Below the pieces are notes generated by a model that was given only the letters and a program-made list of their open reading frames with translations, was not told where the DNA came from and searched no databases. The position numbers and the translations under genes were made by a program. From Anaerolineae bacterium (GTDB lineage Bacteria; Chloroflexota; Anaerolineae; Anaerolineales; Villigracilaceae), in contig JABGQU010000008.1 of assembly GCA_018648605.1 (NCBI GenBank), positions 1 through 42,095 of the forward strand: a stretch of 42,095 bases of DNA, in the 5' to 3' direction. This document shows, one piece after another, positions 8,171 to 16,750 of the stretch. The number at the start of each line of letters is the position of its first letter. Within the stretch, counting starts at the first letter, position 1.

Positions 8171-8971
8171 ATGTCCAAATATACTGACCAGCAATATCTC
8201 AAAGCTGAGCAATATAAAGATGCGTCAAATCTGAACGCGCGCATCCTGCTTCACGAACGCTTTAGCGAAAATAAGCAAGGCTGGGCATCGTGGGTTTTCG
8301 ACACTTACGAAAAGCTGCCTGCTTCTGCAAAAGTATTGGAATTGGGATCAGGTTCTGCCTTTATTTGGACGCAGTGTCCCGAGCGAATTTCTGCTGGCTG
8401 GGATATAACCCTCAGCGATCTCTCCCCAGGGATGCTGGCTACCGCGCAAGAAAATTTAGCGGGCGTTCAGCATCAGTTCAACTACCGTGAAATTGACGCC
8501 CAATCCATCCCCTTCGGCGACGAAACCTTCGATATTGTCATCGCCAACCACATGCTCTACCATGTGCCAGATCGACCGAAGGCATTAGCCGAAACCCGAC
8601 GCGTACTCAAGAGTGGCGGTATTTTAATCGCCGCAACAAACGGTAAAAATCACCTATTAGAGATGAACAAATGGCTAAAAGCCGCCAACCCTGACCCAGA
8701 TTATGTCCCCTTCGGGCTTCCTTTTACGCTAGATGATGGGCAAGAACAACTTGAACCCTACTTCTCTTCTGTTGAAATCATGCGCTACAAAGATAATTTG
8801 CATGTCACAGATGTTGAATTGATGATGAAGTATATAGATTCTGTGATTAAGATTAAAGGGGCTTCTTCATCCGTTTTGGGAGAAGTTGAAGCAGAAATGA
8901 AAGACATCCTTGCCACAAAAGGCGAGATTTTTATTCAAAAAGATTCTGGCTTATTTAAAGCCGTAAAATAA
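8171..8971 (+). CDS. Class I SAM-dependent methyltransferase
   Basis: The 266-residue protein has motif I VLELGSGSAF (about residues 55-64), LSDLSPGML, and FDIVIANHMLYHVPD followed by RRVLKSGG, the standard layout of UbiE/Methyltransf_11-type enzymes. The C-terminal half (about 160-266) is a variable substrate domain. It is not closely similar to the preceding methyltransferase outside the core motifs, so the pair probably acts on different substrates or steps. It follows with a 9-nt gap and is likely in the same transcript. Confidence 0.85.
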   Translation: MSKYTDQQYLKAEQYKDASNLNARILLHERFSENKQGWASWVFDTYEKLPASAKVLELGSGSAFIWTQCPERISAGWDITLSDLSPGMLATAQENLAGVQHQFNYREIDAQSIPFGDETFDIVIANHMLYHVPDRPKALAETRRVLKSGGILIAATNGKNHLLEMNKWLKAANPDPDYVPFGLPFTLDDGQEQLEPYFSSVEIMRYKDNLHVTDVELMMKYIDSVIKIKGASSSVLGEVEAEMKDILATKGEIFIQKDSGLFKAVK

Positions 8972-8985
8972 GAGAGGGGTATACG

Positions 8986-10113
8986 ATGAAAAGAAAACGG
9001 TCAACAAGAAACAGAGTTCTACTTCTCATATTCATAACCGCTGTTACGATGAGTTGTCTTAATCTTCCACAAATAAGCTTGCCAACTCCCGTTCCCACAT
9101 TTGATTCTTCTACTCTGGTTTCCCAGATTTCTGTGAAAGAAAGTTCACAATGGCTATTAAAGCAGATGGAGTCACCTATTTTGAAGCCTCCTCCCCAGAA
9201 TAGTCCGCAATTAGTAATTGGCTTGGATGGAAGGTTACATCTTTTCTGGGATACGTTGGGGGGGGCAGATGCCTTTATATATCACTCCTATCTAGAGGAC
9301 GGTTATTGGAGCGAACCTTTTCCCATATCCTTATCATTAGGGACTTCAAAGCTTTACGTATCTCCTGTCGTTAGCCCAGATGGTGTTATCCACGTTCTTT
9401 GGAAGAACGATCTGAAGTTAGGTGGACCTTATCGTCTACTTTATGCACAGTTTGACGGAGTTTCTTGGAGCGAAGAATCTGAAGTATATGTGTCTGAAAA
9501 AGATGTGAACATATGGGGAGAATTGTTTTTTGATGAGCAATCAGTAATTCATGCCATTGTAAAAGCTTCAAATGGGATAAATTCAGACTTGTTTTATTTA
9601 ACCCTAAATAGCAACAATTGGCAGTCTTCTGGCTCCATTACTCCAAAAACAGGGCTGGACGGACTTGTTACTTGGCAGTATAAGCCGTTTTACTCGGGTA
9701 TAGTACTTCTTTATGGAAGAGACTTAAATAGGGATTTAAGGTTTTCTTCTTGGGAGGCTGGTGAAAACGGCGATATTACGAAAGCAAATATCCATTTACC
9801 AATTTATACGGATTACTTTGTAGATAGTTTTGGAAACTACTATGTCTATTGGACAGGACAAGTTCCTGTTCCTGGCGGAGCTACAACAGGTGCATATTAC
9901 CAATGTATAGACACAAACTTACATCCTTGGTCAGAAGCTGTTTTATCAGGAGAGAAAACGGTCATTACAAAGCCATTGATTGCCCAAACCCAATCGGCTT
10001 CTGTTATGGCGTGGATTAATAGAGACGATACAATAGAATTTTTATTTCCAAACGGCTGTGAAAGTGCGAATGTGTATAGCCTGGTTTTGCCTGAATCAAC
10101 AACACAAAAATAA
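8986..10113 (+). CDS. Secreted lipoprotein of unknown function with repeated beta-strand blocks
   Basis: The 375-residue protein starts with a basic stretch and hydrophobic segment ending in a lipobox-like VTMSC (Cys24), followed by a Pro/Thr-rich linker. This points to export and lipid anchoring on the outer face of the membrane. The mature part has repeated blocks of the kind D-G-x-L/I-H-x-L/F-W (LDGRLHLFWD, PDGVIHVLWK, SFGNYYVYW), resembling beta-propeller or sialidase-like blades, but no catalytic site is recognised. An AGAGGGG Shine-Dalgarno lies about 5 nt before the ATG. Base composition is more AT-rich than its neighbours, which may mean separate origin. I do not recognise a specific function. 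Confidence 0.75.
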   Translation: MKRKRSTRNRVLLLIFITAVTMSCLNLPQISLPTPVPTFDSSTLVSQISVKESSQWLLKQMESPILKPPPQNSPQLVIGLDGRLHLFWDTLGGADAFIYHSYLEDGYWSEPFPISLSLGTSKLYVSPVVSPDGVIHVLWKNDLKLGGPYRLLYAQFDGVSWSEESEVYVSEKDVNIWGELFFDEQSVIHAIVKASNGINSDLFYLTLNSNNWQSSGSITPKTGLDGLVTWQYKPFYSGIVLLYGRDLNRDLRFSSWEAGENGDITKANIHLPIYTDYFVDSFGNYYVYWTGQVPVPGGATTGAYYQCIDTNLHPWSEAVLSGEKTVITKPLIAQTQSASVMAWINRDDTIEFLFPNGCESANVYSLVLPESTTQK

Positions 10114-10247
10114 CTTATCTCTTTGGCAATAAGTGAAGAACCAAACAAGCTATGTGTTATGAATAAGCAAAACTATAATGAATTTTTACTTTATTGTGTT
10201 GAAATACAATAGAGAAATCTGCATAATCTGTGGATAACAAAGAAAAA

Positions 10248-10307
10248 ACCACAAAACACTCTGCGCTCTTCGCGAAGCATACTCGCTAGAGTGCTGTGTC
10301 TCGTGGT
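10248..10307. repeat. Family E-like imperfect inverted repeat
   Basis: ACCACAAAACACTC on the left matches GAGTGCTGTGTCTCGTGGT on the right with small interruptions, and TTCGCGAA lies between. The 10114-10247 stretch before it is AT-rich and shows no gene or clear promoter. Confidence 0.5.
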
Positions 10308-10326
10308 GAAAAAAATAGGAGCAATC

Positions 10327-11337
10327 ATGAACTGGACAAATAAAACAATCCTCGTCACCGGCGGGACAGGCTCATTCGGCAAGAAATTTACCAAAATGCT
10401 GCTGGCGGAGAAAAACCCGCAAAAGATCATCATCTTCAGCCGCGACGAGCTGAAGCAGCACGAAATGCGCGTCGCTGGCTACAACGATCCCCGTTTGCGC
10501 TACTTCATTGGCGACGTGCGCGACCGCGACCGCCTCCTGCGCGCCATGCACGGCGTAGATATCGTCGTCCATGCCGCCGCGCTCAAACAGGTTCCGGCTT
10601 GCGAATATAACCCGATGGAAGCCATCAAGACCAATATCATCGGGACATCCAATGTCATCGAAGCCGCCCTCGATGCAGGCGTGAAAAAAGTCCTCGCCCT
10701 CAGCACCGATAAAGCCGTCAGCCCCGCAAATCTTTATGGTGGCACAAAGCTCGTCGCCGAGAAACTCGTTGTGCAGTCAAATAATTACTCGGCAGGCACA
10801 TCCACGCGTTATTCTTGTGTCCGCTATGGCAATGTTGTCGGCAGTCGCGGCTCGGTTGTCCCGCTATTCTTGAAAATGCGCGCCACCGGCAAACTGACCG
10901 TCACCGACGACCGCATGACTCGTTTCTGGCTTTCCCTCGAGCAGGGCGTTCAATTCGTCATCAACTGCATCGAGCAGATGGAAGGCGGCGAAGTCTTTGT
11001 CCCTAAAATCCCCTCCACCACCGTCGTTGACCTCGCCCGCGCCATCGCTCCTGATGCCGAGATCGAGATCATCGGCATTCGCCCGGGCGAAAAGCTCCAC
11101 GAAGACCTGCTCTCGGTAGACGAATCCCGCCACTCGGTCGAACTCGACGATATGTTCGTCGTCCAACCCGTCGAAGCGAGCTGGTTTGGCTACTCCTGGC
11201 AGGACAAAGGCAAAACCCTCCCCGAAGGCTTCTCCTACACCAGCGATAACAACTCCGAATGGCTCGATCTCGAAGGCATGAAAAAGTATATTGCGCCTTT
11301 TGAGAAAGAATTCAACGAAGGCACGCTCGAAGGTTAA
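10327..11337 (+). CDS. pseB: UDP-N-acetylglucosamine 4,6-dehydratase (inverting), PseB-type
   Basis: The 336-residue enzyme has TGGTGSFG (11-18), SRDELKQHEM, FIGDVRDRDRL, HAAALKQVP, the STDKA triad region (TDK 127-129) and YGGTK (Y137, K141). It continues with RYGNVVGSRGSVVP, MTRFW and GIRPGEKLHE. These match the PseB family closely, including the C-terminal FSYTSDNN-WL block. PseB removes water from UDP-GlcNAc and inverts C5 to give a 4-keto-6-deoxy sugar, the first step to pseudaminic acid and related bacillosamine-type sugars. ATG 10327 is preceded by AGGAGC (10318-10323). A longer in-frame start at 10291 encodes repeat sequence. PseC aminotransferase is not adjacent; a reductase-like gene follows instead. 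Confidence 0.9.
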   Translation: MNWTNKTILVTGGTGSFGKKFTKMLLAEKNPQKIIIFSRDELKQHEMRVAGYNDPRLRYFIGDVRDRDRLLRAMHGVDIVVHAAALKQVPACEYNPMEAIKTNIIGTSNVIEAALDAGVKKVLALSTDKAVSPANLYGGTKLVAEKLVVQSNNYSAGTSTRYSCVRYGNVVGSRGSVVPLFLKMRATGKLTVTDDRMTRFWLSLEQGVQFVINCIEQMEGGEVFVPKIPSTTVVDLARAIAPDAEIEIIGIRPGEKLHEDLLSVDESRHSVELDDMFVVQPVEASWFGYSWQDKGKTLPEGFSYTSDNNSEWLDLEGMKKYIAPFEKEFNEGTLEG

Positions 11338-11343
11338 ATCACA

Positions 11344-11451
11344 CAGCTCCTGAGCGGAGCGACCGATAGGGAGCGCAGACGAAGGACGGCATTTGCAAAA
11401 ACCGCTCTTCGTCTGCAAGCTCACTGCGTGAGCCTTCCGCTCAGAGACTGG
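11344..11451. repeat. Family A inverted-repeat element, copy 2 (opposite orientation)
   Basis: The left end is CAGCTCCTGAGCGGA, close to the TTC-type arm, and the right end is TCCGCTCAGAGACTG, the CTC-type arm. The inner arms are GACGAAGGACGG and CCGCTCTTCGTC. The arm order is reversed relative to copies 1 and 4. Confidence 0.85.
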
Positions 11452-11458
11452 AGATATT

Positions 11459-12376
11459 ATGAAAATTCTTGTTACCGGCGCATCTGGTCTCCTCGGTCTC
11501 AATCTCAGCCTGCAAATGGCGGAAAAACACACAATCATCGGCGTGGATCGTTCAAAGCTGGTGAATACGCCCTTTGATCTAATTAAATTGGATTTACTGG
11601 ACTTGGCAGCCCTCCCCAAACTGCTCGATGAATCCAAGCCGGATGCCGTGATCCACTGTGCTGCAAACGCCCTTGTGGATGCTTGCGAGCTGACCCCTGA
11701 CATCGCCTCGACCCTTAACGCTGTTTTGCCCGGTCAACTGGCATCTGCCTGCGCTGAGAGAGATGTCCGCTTCCTGCACATCTCCACCGATGCTGTCTTT
11801 GATGGCACAAAAGAAGGCATCTACACCGAAGACGATGCTCCCAACCCCCTCGGCGTTTATGCCCAAACAAAACTCGATGGCGAGTATGCCGTTCTTGATG
11901 CAAATCCCGCTGCGGCGATCGCGCGCGTCAACTTCTTCGGCTGGTCGTTAAGCGGAACGCGCTCCCTCTCTGAATTCTTCGTCAACAACTTGGGGGCGGG
12001 CAAAAACGTCAACGGTTTCGACGATGTTTACTTCTGCCCCATGTTCGTCGGCGATTTGGCAGATACCCTGGTCGGGATGCTGGAAAAAAGCCTCTCGGGG
12101 CTGTACCACGTCGTCGGGTCACGGGCGATTACGAAATATGAATTTGGGCAGGCAATCGCTAATCAATTCGGCTTCGATGCGGGGCTGATCAATCCCATCT
12201 CCGTATCCGACGCAGGCTTAACCGCAAAGCGTTCTCAGAATTTACGACTCTCTATCAACAAGCTATCCACAGCTTTGGGCTACGACATCCCCGACTTTTC
12301 CACTGGTTTGGCGAAGTTTTATACACAATACCAACAGGGTTATCCACAGAAATTGCGGAGTTATACACAGTTGTAA
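11459..12376 (+). CDS. RmlD-like NAD(P)-dependent sugar reductase (SDR)
   Basis: The 305-residue protein has TGASGLLG (6-13), HCAANALVDACE, the STDAVFDG block (109-116) and YAQTK (Y134, K138), all typical of the dTDP-4-dehydrorhamnose reductase (RmlD) branch. Family members reduce a 4-keto nucleotide sugar to a 6-deoxyhexose. It lies directly after the PseB-type dehydratase, whose product is a 4-keto-6-deoxy UDP-sugar, so it may reduce that product rather than dTDP-rhamnose precursors. No rmlA, rmlB or rmlC is near. The start ATG follows a family A element by 7 bp. The TAA stop is formed by the first bases of a family C palindrome. Confidence 0.8.
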   Translation: MKILVTGASGLLGLNLSLQMAEKHTIIGVDRSKLVNTPFDLIKLDLLDLAALPKLLDESKPDAVIHCAANALVDACELTPDIASTLNAVLPGQLASACAERDVRFLHISTDAVFDGTKEGIYTEDDAPNPLGVYAQTKLDGEYAVLDANPAAAIARVNFFGWSLSGTRSLSEFFVNNLGAGKNVNGFDDVYFCPMFVGDLADTLVGMLEKSLSGLYHVVGSRAITKYEFGQAIANQFGFDAGLINPISVSDAGLTAKRSQNLRLSINKLSTALGYDIPDFSTGLAKFYTQYQQGYPQKLRSYTQL

Positions 12377-12400
12377 GGGCGAACGGCCGTTCGCCCCCAC
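12373..12400. repeat. Family C palindrome, copy 2, providing a stop codon
   Basis: GGGCGAACGGCCGTTCGCCC at 12378-12397 is a perfect 20-bp palindrome. The element begins with GTAA, and this TAA is the stop codon of the preceding gene. The stem differs from copies 1 and 3 by paired changes on both sides. Confidence 0.8.
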
Positions 12401-12415
12401 GAAATGGAGGCACAT

Positions 12416-13483
12416 ATGGACGTCAAAATTGCAAACCGACTAATCGGCAAAAACCACCCAACCTATTTCATCGCAGACATCGCGGCCAACCACGACGGCG
12501 ATATTGAGCGGGCGAAAGAGTTAATTCGTTTGGCGAAAGAAGCGGGCGCAGATGCAGCGAAGTTCCAGAATTTCAAGGCGAAGAAAATCGTCTCGGATTA
12601 TGGATTCAAGTCGATGGGTGGGCAGGTTTCGCATCAGGCTTCGTGGAAGAAGTCGGTTTTTGATGTCTATCAGGCTGCCGAAGTGCCGTTGAATTGGACA
12701 TCGGAACTTGCCGAAGAATGCAACGAAGTCGGGATCGAATACTTCTCCTCCCCCTACGATTTTGAAGCCGCAGATATGCTCTACGACTATATGCCCGCCT
12801 ACAAAGCTGGCTCTGGGCTAATTTCGTGGCCCGATTTTTTGGTCTATATGGCGAAAAAAGGCAAGCCGATGTTGATCGCCACCGGCGCATCTGATATTGG
12901 CGACGTGACCCGCGCCGTGCGTGCCGTGCAAGCCGTAAATGAGCAGATCATTCTCTTCCAGTGCAATACCAATTACACCGCGAGTGATGAAAATTACGAC
13001 CACTTGAATTTGAATGTCTTGAAAACTTATCAGACCATGTTCCCCGGGATGGTCTTGGGTTTGTCTGATCATACGCATAGCCCTGCTCCCGTTGTTGGGG
13101 CGGTGGCGATGGGCGCGCGCGTGATCGAGCGTCACTTTACCAACAGCAACGAGCGTGAAGGGCCTGACCATAAATTTGCGATGAATCCTGATACTTGGGC
13201 AGAGATGGTGCATCAAGTCCGTACTTTGGAGCGTTCTCTCGGTTCAAGCGATAAATTCGTGACCCCCAACGAAAAAGAGACTTATATGTTGCAACGCCGC
13301 TGTTTACGTGCAGCCCGTGATATTAAGGCTGGTGAAGTTTTCACTGCTGAAATGGTCGAGCCCTTGCGCCCCGCTGTTCCCGGTGCATTAATGGCTTGGG
13401 ATACAGAAGCTGTGATCGGCAAAAAGGCGTTGGTCGATATGCCTTATGGCAAAGAGCTTCGTTGGGTAAATTTGAGCGAGTGA
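12416..13483 (+). CDS. N-acetylneuraminate synthase-family nonulosonate synthase with SAF domain
   Basis: The 355-residue protein has the NeuB TIM-barrel with FIADIAANHDGD near the start, AKFQNFKAKK, and the conserved GLSDHTHSPAP followed by VIERHFT. It ends in a SAF/antifreeze-like domain (about residues 290-355), including RSL-free ARDIKAGEVF. The family joins phosphoenolpyruvate to a six-carbon sugar to give a nine-carbon acid (Neu5Ac, legionaminic, pseudaminic or relatives) in the cytoplasm. With PseB two genes upstream, a pseudaminate-like product is possible, but the exact sugar is not determined by motif. ATG 12416 is preceded by GGAGG at 12406-12410; a longer start at 12404 would overlap that site. 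A second synthase of different build is at 31693. Confidence 0.88.
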   Translation: MDVKIANRLIGKNHPTYFIADIAANHDGDIERAKELIRLAKEAGADAAKFQNFKAKKIVSDYGFKSMGGQVSHQASWKKSVFDVYQAAEVPLNWTSELAEECNEVGIEYFSSPYDFEAADMLYDYMPAYKAGSGLISWPDFLVYMAKKGKPMLIATGASDIGDVTRAVRAVQAVNEQIILFQCNTNYTASDENYDHLNLNVLKTYQTMFPGMVLGLSDHTHSPAPVVGAVAMGARVIERHFTNSNEREGPDHKFAMNPDTWAEMVHQVRTLERSLGSSDKFVTPNEKETYMLQRRCLRAARDIKAGEVFTAEMVEPLRPAVPGALMAWDTEAVIGKKALVDMPYGKELRWVNLSE

Positions 13484-13485
13484 TT

Positions 13486-13516
13486 TACCACAGAGAACAC
13501 GGAGTTCACAGAGTTT
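13486..13516. repeat. Family E repeat
   Basis: ACCACAGAGAACACGGAG followed by TTCACAGAGTTT, starting 3 bp after a stop codon. The inverted version is at 19652-19686. Confidence 0.6.
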
Positions 13517-13537
13517 AAAACTAGAGAATTGCATTGC

Positions 13538-13634
13538 ACTTTTTCTCCCCTAAATTCCATGCTCCTGCCCCGCAGGATGTTGGCGGGGTTGGAATTTGGG
13601 GGAGATGCCCGACAGGGCAGAGGGGGCGGGTGCG
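13538..13634. repeat. Family F repeat, copy 2
   Basis: CTCCCCTAAATTCC, a CCCCGC...GCGGGG insert, GGAATTTGGGGGAGATGCCC and GGGCAGAGGGGGCGGGTGCG occur in the same order as at 3321-3412. It begins within a half family B arm (TTGCATTGCAC at about 13529). Confidence 0.65.
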
Positions 13635-13682
13635 TAAGTGTCCCGAATGGGGTATGCTGTTCGGCTTATTAACAAGACCCAC

Positions 13683-13713
13683 TGTGCAACGCATCTTTCA
13701 GATGCAATGCACA
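13683..13713. repeat. Family B palindrome before a glycosyltransferase gene
   Basis: TGTGCAACGCATC and GATGCAATGCACA flank a 5-bp centre. The following gene starts 5 bp later. Between 13635 and 13682 I see no gene or signal. Confidence 0.7.
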
Positions 13714-13718
13714 CCTAG

Positions 13719-14813
13719 ATGAATATGAAAATAATTTACTTCTCCAAAACCTATTCCCCTCATGATCATCGCTTTCTTTCAGCTTTGGCGCAGACCGAGC
13801 ATAAGGTCTATTTTGTGCGTTTAGAGTCAGCCACGAATGAGAGCGAAGATCGCATTGTGCCGACAGAGATCGAGCAGGTCATTTGGGAAGGCGGCAAGCG
13901 CGAATTCCGTTGGCGGGATGTGCCGAAATATGCGCGTAGTTTGCGTAGCGTCATCAGGCGTATCCAACCCGATATTTTGCACGCTGGGCCGATCCAGACA
14001 GTGGGTTTGATCGCTGTGCTGACAGGTTTTCGTCCCTTGTTGATGATGTCGTGGGGCTTCGATTTAATGGAGGATGTGTATCGCAACAAGTGGTGGGAGC
14101 GGGTGACGCGTTTCGTCTTGAAGCGATCCACGTTCTTTACCAGCGATGCGCAAGTTACGCGAAGTAAAGCCGTTGAATATGGGATGAACCCAGAAAAAAC
14201 AGTCGTCTTTCCGTGGGGTGTTGATCTTGATCACTTTAAACCCAGCCCCGCAACAAAAAACGAAAACGATCTTCTCAGGTTCTTCTGTAATCGTTCTTGG
14301 GAACTGCGTTATGGAGTAGATGTTCTCGCCAAAGCATTTGTTCGGGCTGCAAAGAGCAACCCCAATTTGAGTCTGATCCTGATCGGTGGCGGCTCAATGG
14401 GCGGCGAATTACGACGCATTCTAACGAGCGGCGGCGTGATCGATCAAGTCCACTTTGGTGGTTTTATCAGTCAAAAGGAATTGCCGCGCTATTACAATAT
14501 GGCAGATGTGTATATCTCGCCCTCGCATGTGGATGGCTCATCCGTCTCGCTGATGGAGGCGTTGGCGTGTGGGCTGCCCTGCCTGATCTCGGATATCCCC
14601 GCAAATAAAGAGTGGGTGGTGAAGGGTGAGAATGGCTGGCTTTTCCCGGATGGGAATACCGACGCGCTCGCGGAGAAAATCTTGCTCGTTGCAGAAAAAC
14701 GTGATGCCCTGCCCGAAATAGGTGCGCGTTCCCGTGCCGTTGCCGAGCAGCGTGCTGACTGGACGAAAAATTTCCAGAAATTGCTGGAAATCTACGAATA
14801 TTTGGGGAAATAA
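13719..14813 (+). CDS. Glycosyltransferase family 4 (GT-B)
   Basis: The 364-residue protein has an N-terminal donor-independent Rossmann half with YFSKTYSPHDHRF. The second half has FCNRSWELRYGVDVLAKAF, LILIGGGSMGGEL, HFGGFISQKELPRYYNMADV and SSVSLMEALACGLP. The last is the conserved GT4 nucleotide-sugar-binding segment with its glutamate. Such retaining enzymes add hexoses to lipid-linked or growing glycans at the inner face of the membrane. Donor and acceptor are unknown. ATG at 13719 or 13725 could serve; no strong Shine-Dalgarno distinguishes them. It is followed by a membrane protein after 19 bp. Confidence 0.88.
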   Translation: MNMKIIYFSKTYSPHDHRFLSALAQTEHKVYFVRLESATNESEDRIVPTEIEQVIWEGGKREFRWRDVPKYARSLRSVIRRIQPDILHAGPIQTVGLIAVLTGFRPLLMMSWGFDLMEDVYRNKWWERVTRFVLKRSTFFTSDAQVTRSKAVEYGMNPEKTVVFPWGVDLDHFKPSPATKNENDLLRFFCNRSWELRYGVDVLAKAFVRAAKSNPNLSLILIGGGSMGGELRRILTSGGVIDQVHFGGFISQKELPRYYNMADVYISPSHVDGSSVSLMEALACGLPCLISDIPANKEWVVKGENGWLFPDGNTDALAEKILLVAEKRDALPEIGARSRAVAEQRADWTKNFQKLLEIYEYLGK

Positions 14814-14832
14814 GATTTATTAGGTTCTTTGC

Positions 14833-16266
14833 ATGAACATAAATCAGCTTCTAAAAGCTCTTTTTTATTATGAAGAAGAAAAGAAATATCCTTGGCTCAC
14901 GCTGGTTATTTTGCTTTTCCTGTTGGCGATAGGGATTTTCTTTTGGGGTAATTTTCTGGATTGGCGGCATACGACATTCAACTTCCATGATTGGGGGGAT
15001 ATCAATATCCCGCGTATAGACGCTGTGCAAGATGGGCTACGGCAGTTCACCTTTCCCTTGCACCTGGCTAATACAAGTTCTCTACATGGAGTTACAGATC
15101 GAATTTGGGTTTTGCCAGATATTATTTCAACGCCACAGATGCTGTTGCTATATTGGTTTGAAACCGAAACCTATATTCTTTTTGATGTATTTTTCCATTT
15201 TCTTCTGGGGGCGTTGGGACTATTACTTATTAGAAAAGAGTTCAAACTTTCTCTTTTTACCTATTCGGTTCTGTTGACTTTATTCAGCGCGAATGGCTAT
15301 ATTCAGGCACATTATGGGGTGGGACACTTTAGCTGGGGAGGATATTTTCTCTTTCCGATTTTCTTTGCGCTCATGCTACGTTTTTCTTCTGGAGAAGTTG
15401 GTTGGAAATGGGTAACGCAGGTGGCCTTTGTGCTTTTTTATATGGTCTTGGCTGGTTCCGAGCATCATTTTTTCTGGTTATTGATCTGGCTGGGAGGCTT
15501 TGCTCTGGGAAATCTTCGCCGCATTAAGTGGATATTTTATGCAGGCTTATTTGGCGGATTATTGAGTGCGGTGCGTCTTCTGCCACCTGCTTTGGGATTG
15601 GGAAATTTCTTTGAAAAATTTATGTCTTTCGGTGGATTTCCCACCTTGCTGGATATTTTGAATGCCATGACAGTGTTGACGCCGATCCGAGCAGAGACTA
15701 TGAATCTGCTTAGAATAGCGGCCGTGTGGGAATATGATTTATATATTGGCTTTGTTGGCACAGCTTTTATCTTGTATTTCGGTTTATATCAATGGATAAG
15801 ATCTAAAAAATATCAGGATTTTATCTTTCCTACTTTTTTAGTACTCTTCCTGACTCTTGGCGACATATACCGCCCTTTCTTTGATAGTCAACTTCCCTTT
15901 TTGAGTGGAGAACGTATGATCACGCGGATGGCTATTCTCCCCATTGTAGTCCTGATGGTGATGGCAGCGATCCAGTTTCAGAGATGGTTGGATACCAGAC
16001 ATCTCTCTTTGATAGAGGCTCTTGTCTTTTTCATTCCCTTTCTCTTTCTTGTGAATGACCTTCGTCAACATTATTTAGCATGGAATGTTCGCGAACTTGC
16101 AAAGTTCTTTGACCCCGTAATAATGAATGTGATTGGCAATAGTCTTTCCGATCATCAGGATACTTTATATACAAATACATTGGTCACCGGTCTATTCATT
16201 TCAATAGCTACCGCGCTCTTTTTACTTAGCCGCCTTTGGACTGAAAGGAAGAAGGCGGCAGAATAG
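14833..16266 (+). CDS. Polytopic membrane protein, possible GT-C-type glycosyltransferase
   Basis: The 477-residue protein has about ten to eleven hydrophobic segments, the first at about residues 20-40. A large first extracytoplasmic loop contains acidic residues (HDWGDINIPRIDA), as in GT-C enzymes whose catalytic Asp sits there. HYGVGHFSWGGYFLFP lies between later helices. GT-C enzymes use polyprenyl-phosphate sugars on the outer face of the membrane. No family-specific motif is certain, so an uncharacterised O-antigen-type membrane protein is also possible. It follows the GT4 gene by 19 bp. Base composition is AT-richer than the flanking enzymes, which is common for membrane proteins. Confidence 0.65.
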   Translation: MNINQLLKALFYYEEEKKYPWLTLVILLFLLAIGIFFWGNFLDWRHTTFNFHDWGDINIPRIDAVQDGLRQFTFPLHLANTSSLHGVTDRIWVLPDIISTPQMLLLYWFETETYILFDVFFHFLLGALGLLLIRKEFKLSLFTYSVLLTLFSANGYIQAHYGVGHFSWGGYFLFPIFFALMLRFSSGEVGWKWVTQVAFVLFYMVLAGSEHHFFWLLIWLGGFALGNLRRIKWIFYAGLFGGLLSAVRLLPPALGLGNFFEKFMSFGGFPTLLDILNAMTVLTPIRAETMNLLRIAAVWEYDLYIGFVGTAFILYFGLYQWIRSKKYQDFIFPTFLVLFLTLGDIYRPFFDSQLPFLSGERMITRMAILPIVVLMVMAAIQFQRWLDTRHLSLIEALVFFIPFLFLVNDLRQHYLAWNVRELAKFFDPVIMNVIGNSLSDHQDTLYTNTLVTGLFISIATALFLLSRLWTERKKAAE

Positions 16267-16380
16267 CCCTATAGATAAATACACTATTATTTGTCTTGCA
16301 TGTCGTCGAAAAGCGTGATACGCTGAACAAAATTGCTGGACGCCTACAAGCGGACAGCCGAGTAAATTAAAAAGGAGTTT

Positions 16381-16746
16381 ATGATGATTTTTACTTTAAT
16401 CCTTGCTTTAGCCTTTGCTGTGGTAGCTGTGATCTTTGCATTAGCAAACCCGATGATCGTGCCTATTAATTTCTTCGGTTTGCAAACAGAAGGTTCATTA
16501 GCAATGTTCATTTTGATCGCTATAGGCGTTGGAATTGTGATTGGCGTTTTGCTGATGACCCCAGGTGCAGTAAAACGGAATTTGGTATTAGCCGGTCAGA
16601 AAAAGAAACTCAAAGGCACAGAAAAAGAGTTGGACCAGCATAAAACAAAAATGACAGAGTTGGAGCAGAAGGTCAAAAAAGACGAAGATGAAAAAGCGCA
16701 GGCTGTTGCTGATGTACAGAAACGTTTGGATGAAACGCTGAAATAA
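16381..16746 (+). CDS. LapA-domain (DUF1049) small membrane protein with coiled-coil tail
   Basis: The 121-residue protein has two hydrophobic helices (about 3-22 and 39-60) separated by NPMIVPINFFGL, the usual LapA/DUF1049 pattern. A charged Lys/Glu-rich coiled-coil tail (about 75-121) follows. LapA proteins in diderm bacteria help assembly of lipopolysaccharide, but the fold is also common in other phyla. AAAGGAG at 16371-16377 is the ribosome site; it is 3 nt from ATG 16381 and 6 nt from ATG 16384, so 16384 may be the real start. The 16267-16380 gap has no gene. It could be separately transcribed. Confidence 0.75.
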   Translation: MMIFTLILALAFAVVAVIFALANPMIVPINFFGLQTEGSLAMFILIAIGVGIVIGVLLMTPGAVKRNLVLAGQKKKLKGTEKELDQHKTKMTELEQKVKKDEDEKAQAVADVQKRLDETLK

Positions 16747-16750
16747 ACCG

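Noticed and set aside
10864-11703. Minus-strand open frame of 279 codons
   Set aside because: It spans parts of the PseB-type and RmlD-like genes and a family A repeat; its sequence shows no recognisable domain.
13534-13722. Plus-strand open frame before the GT4 gene
   Set aside because: It covers family F and B repeats only.
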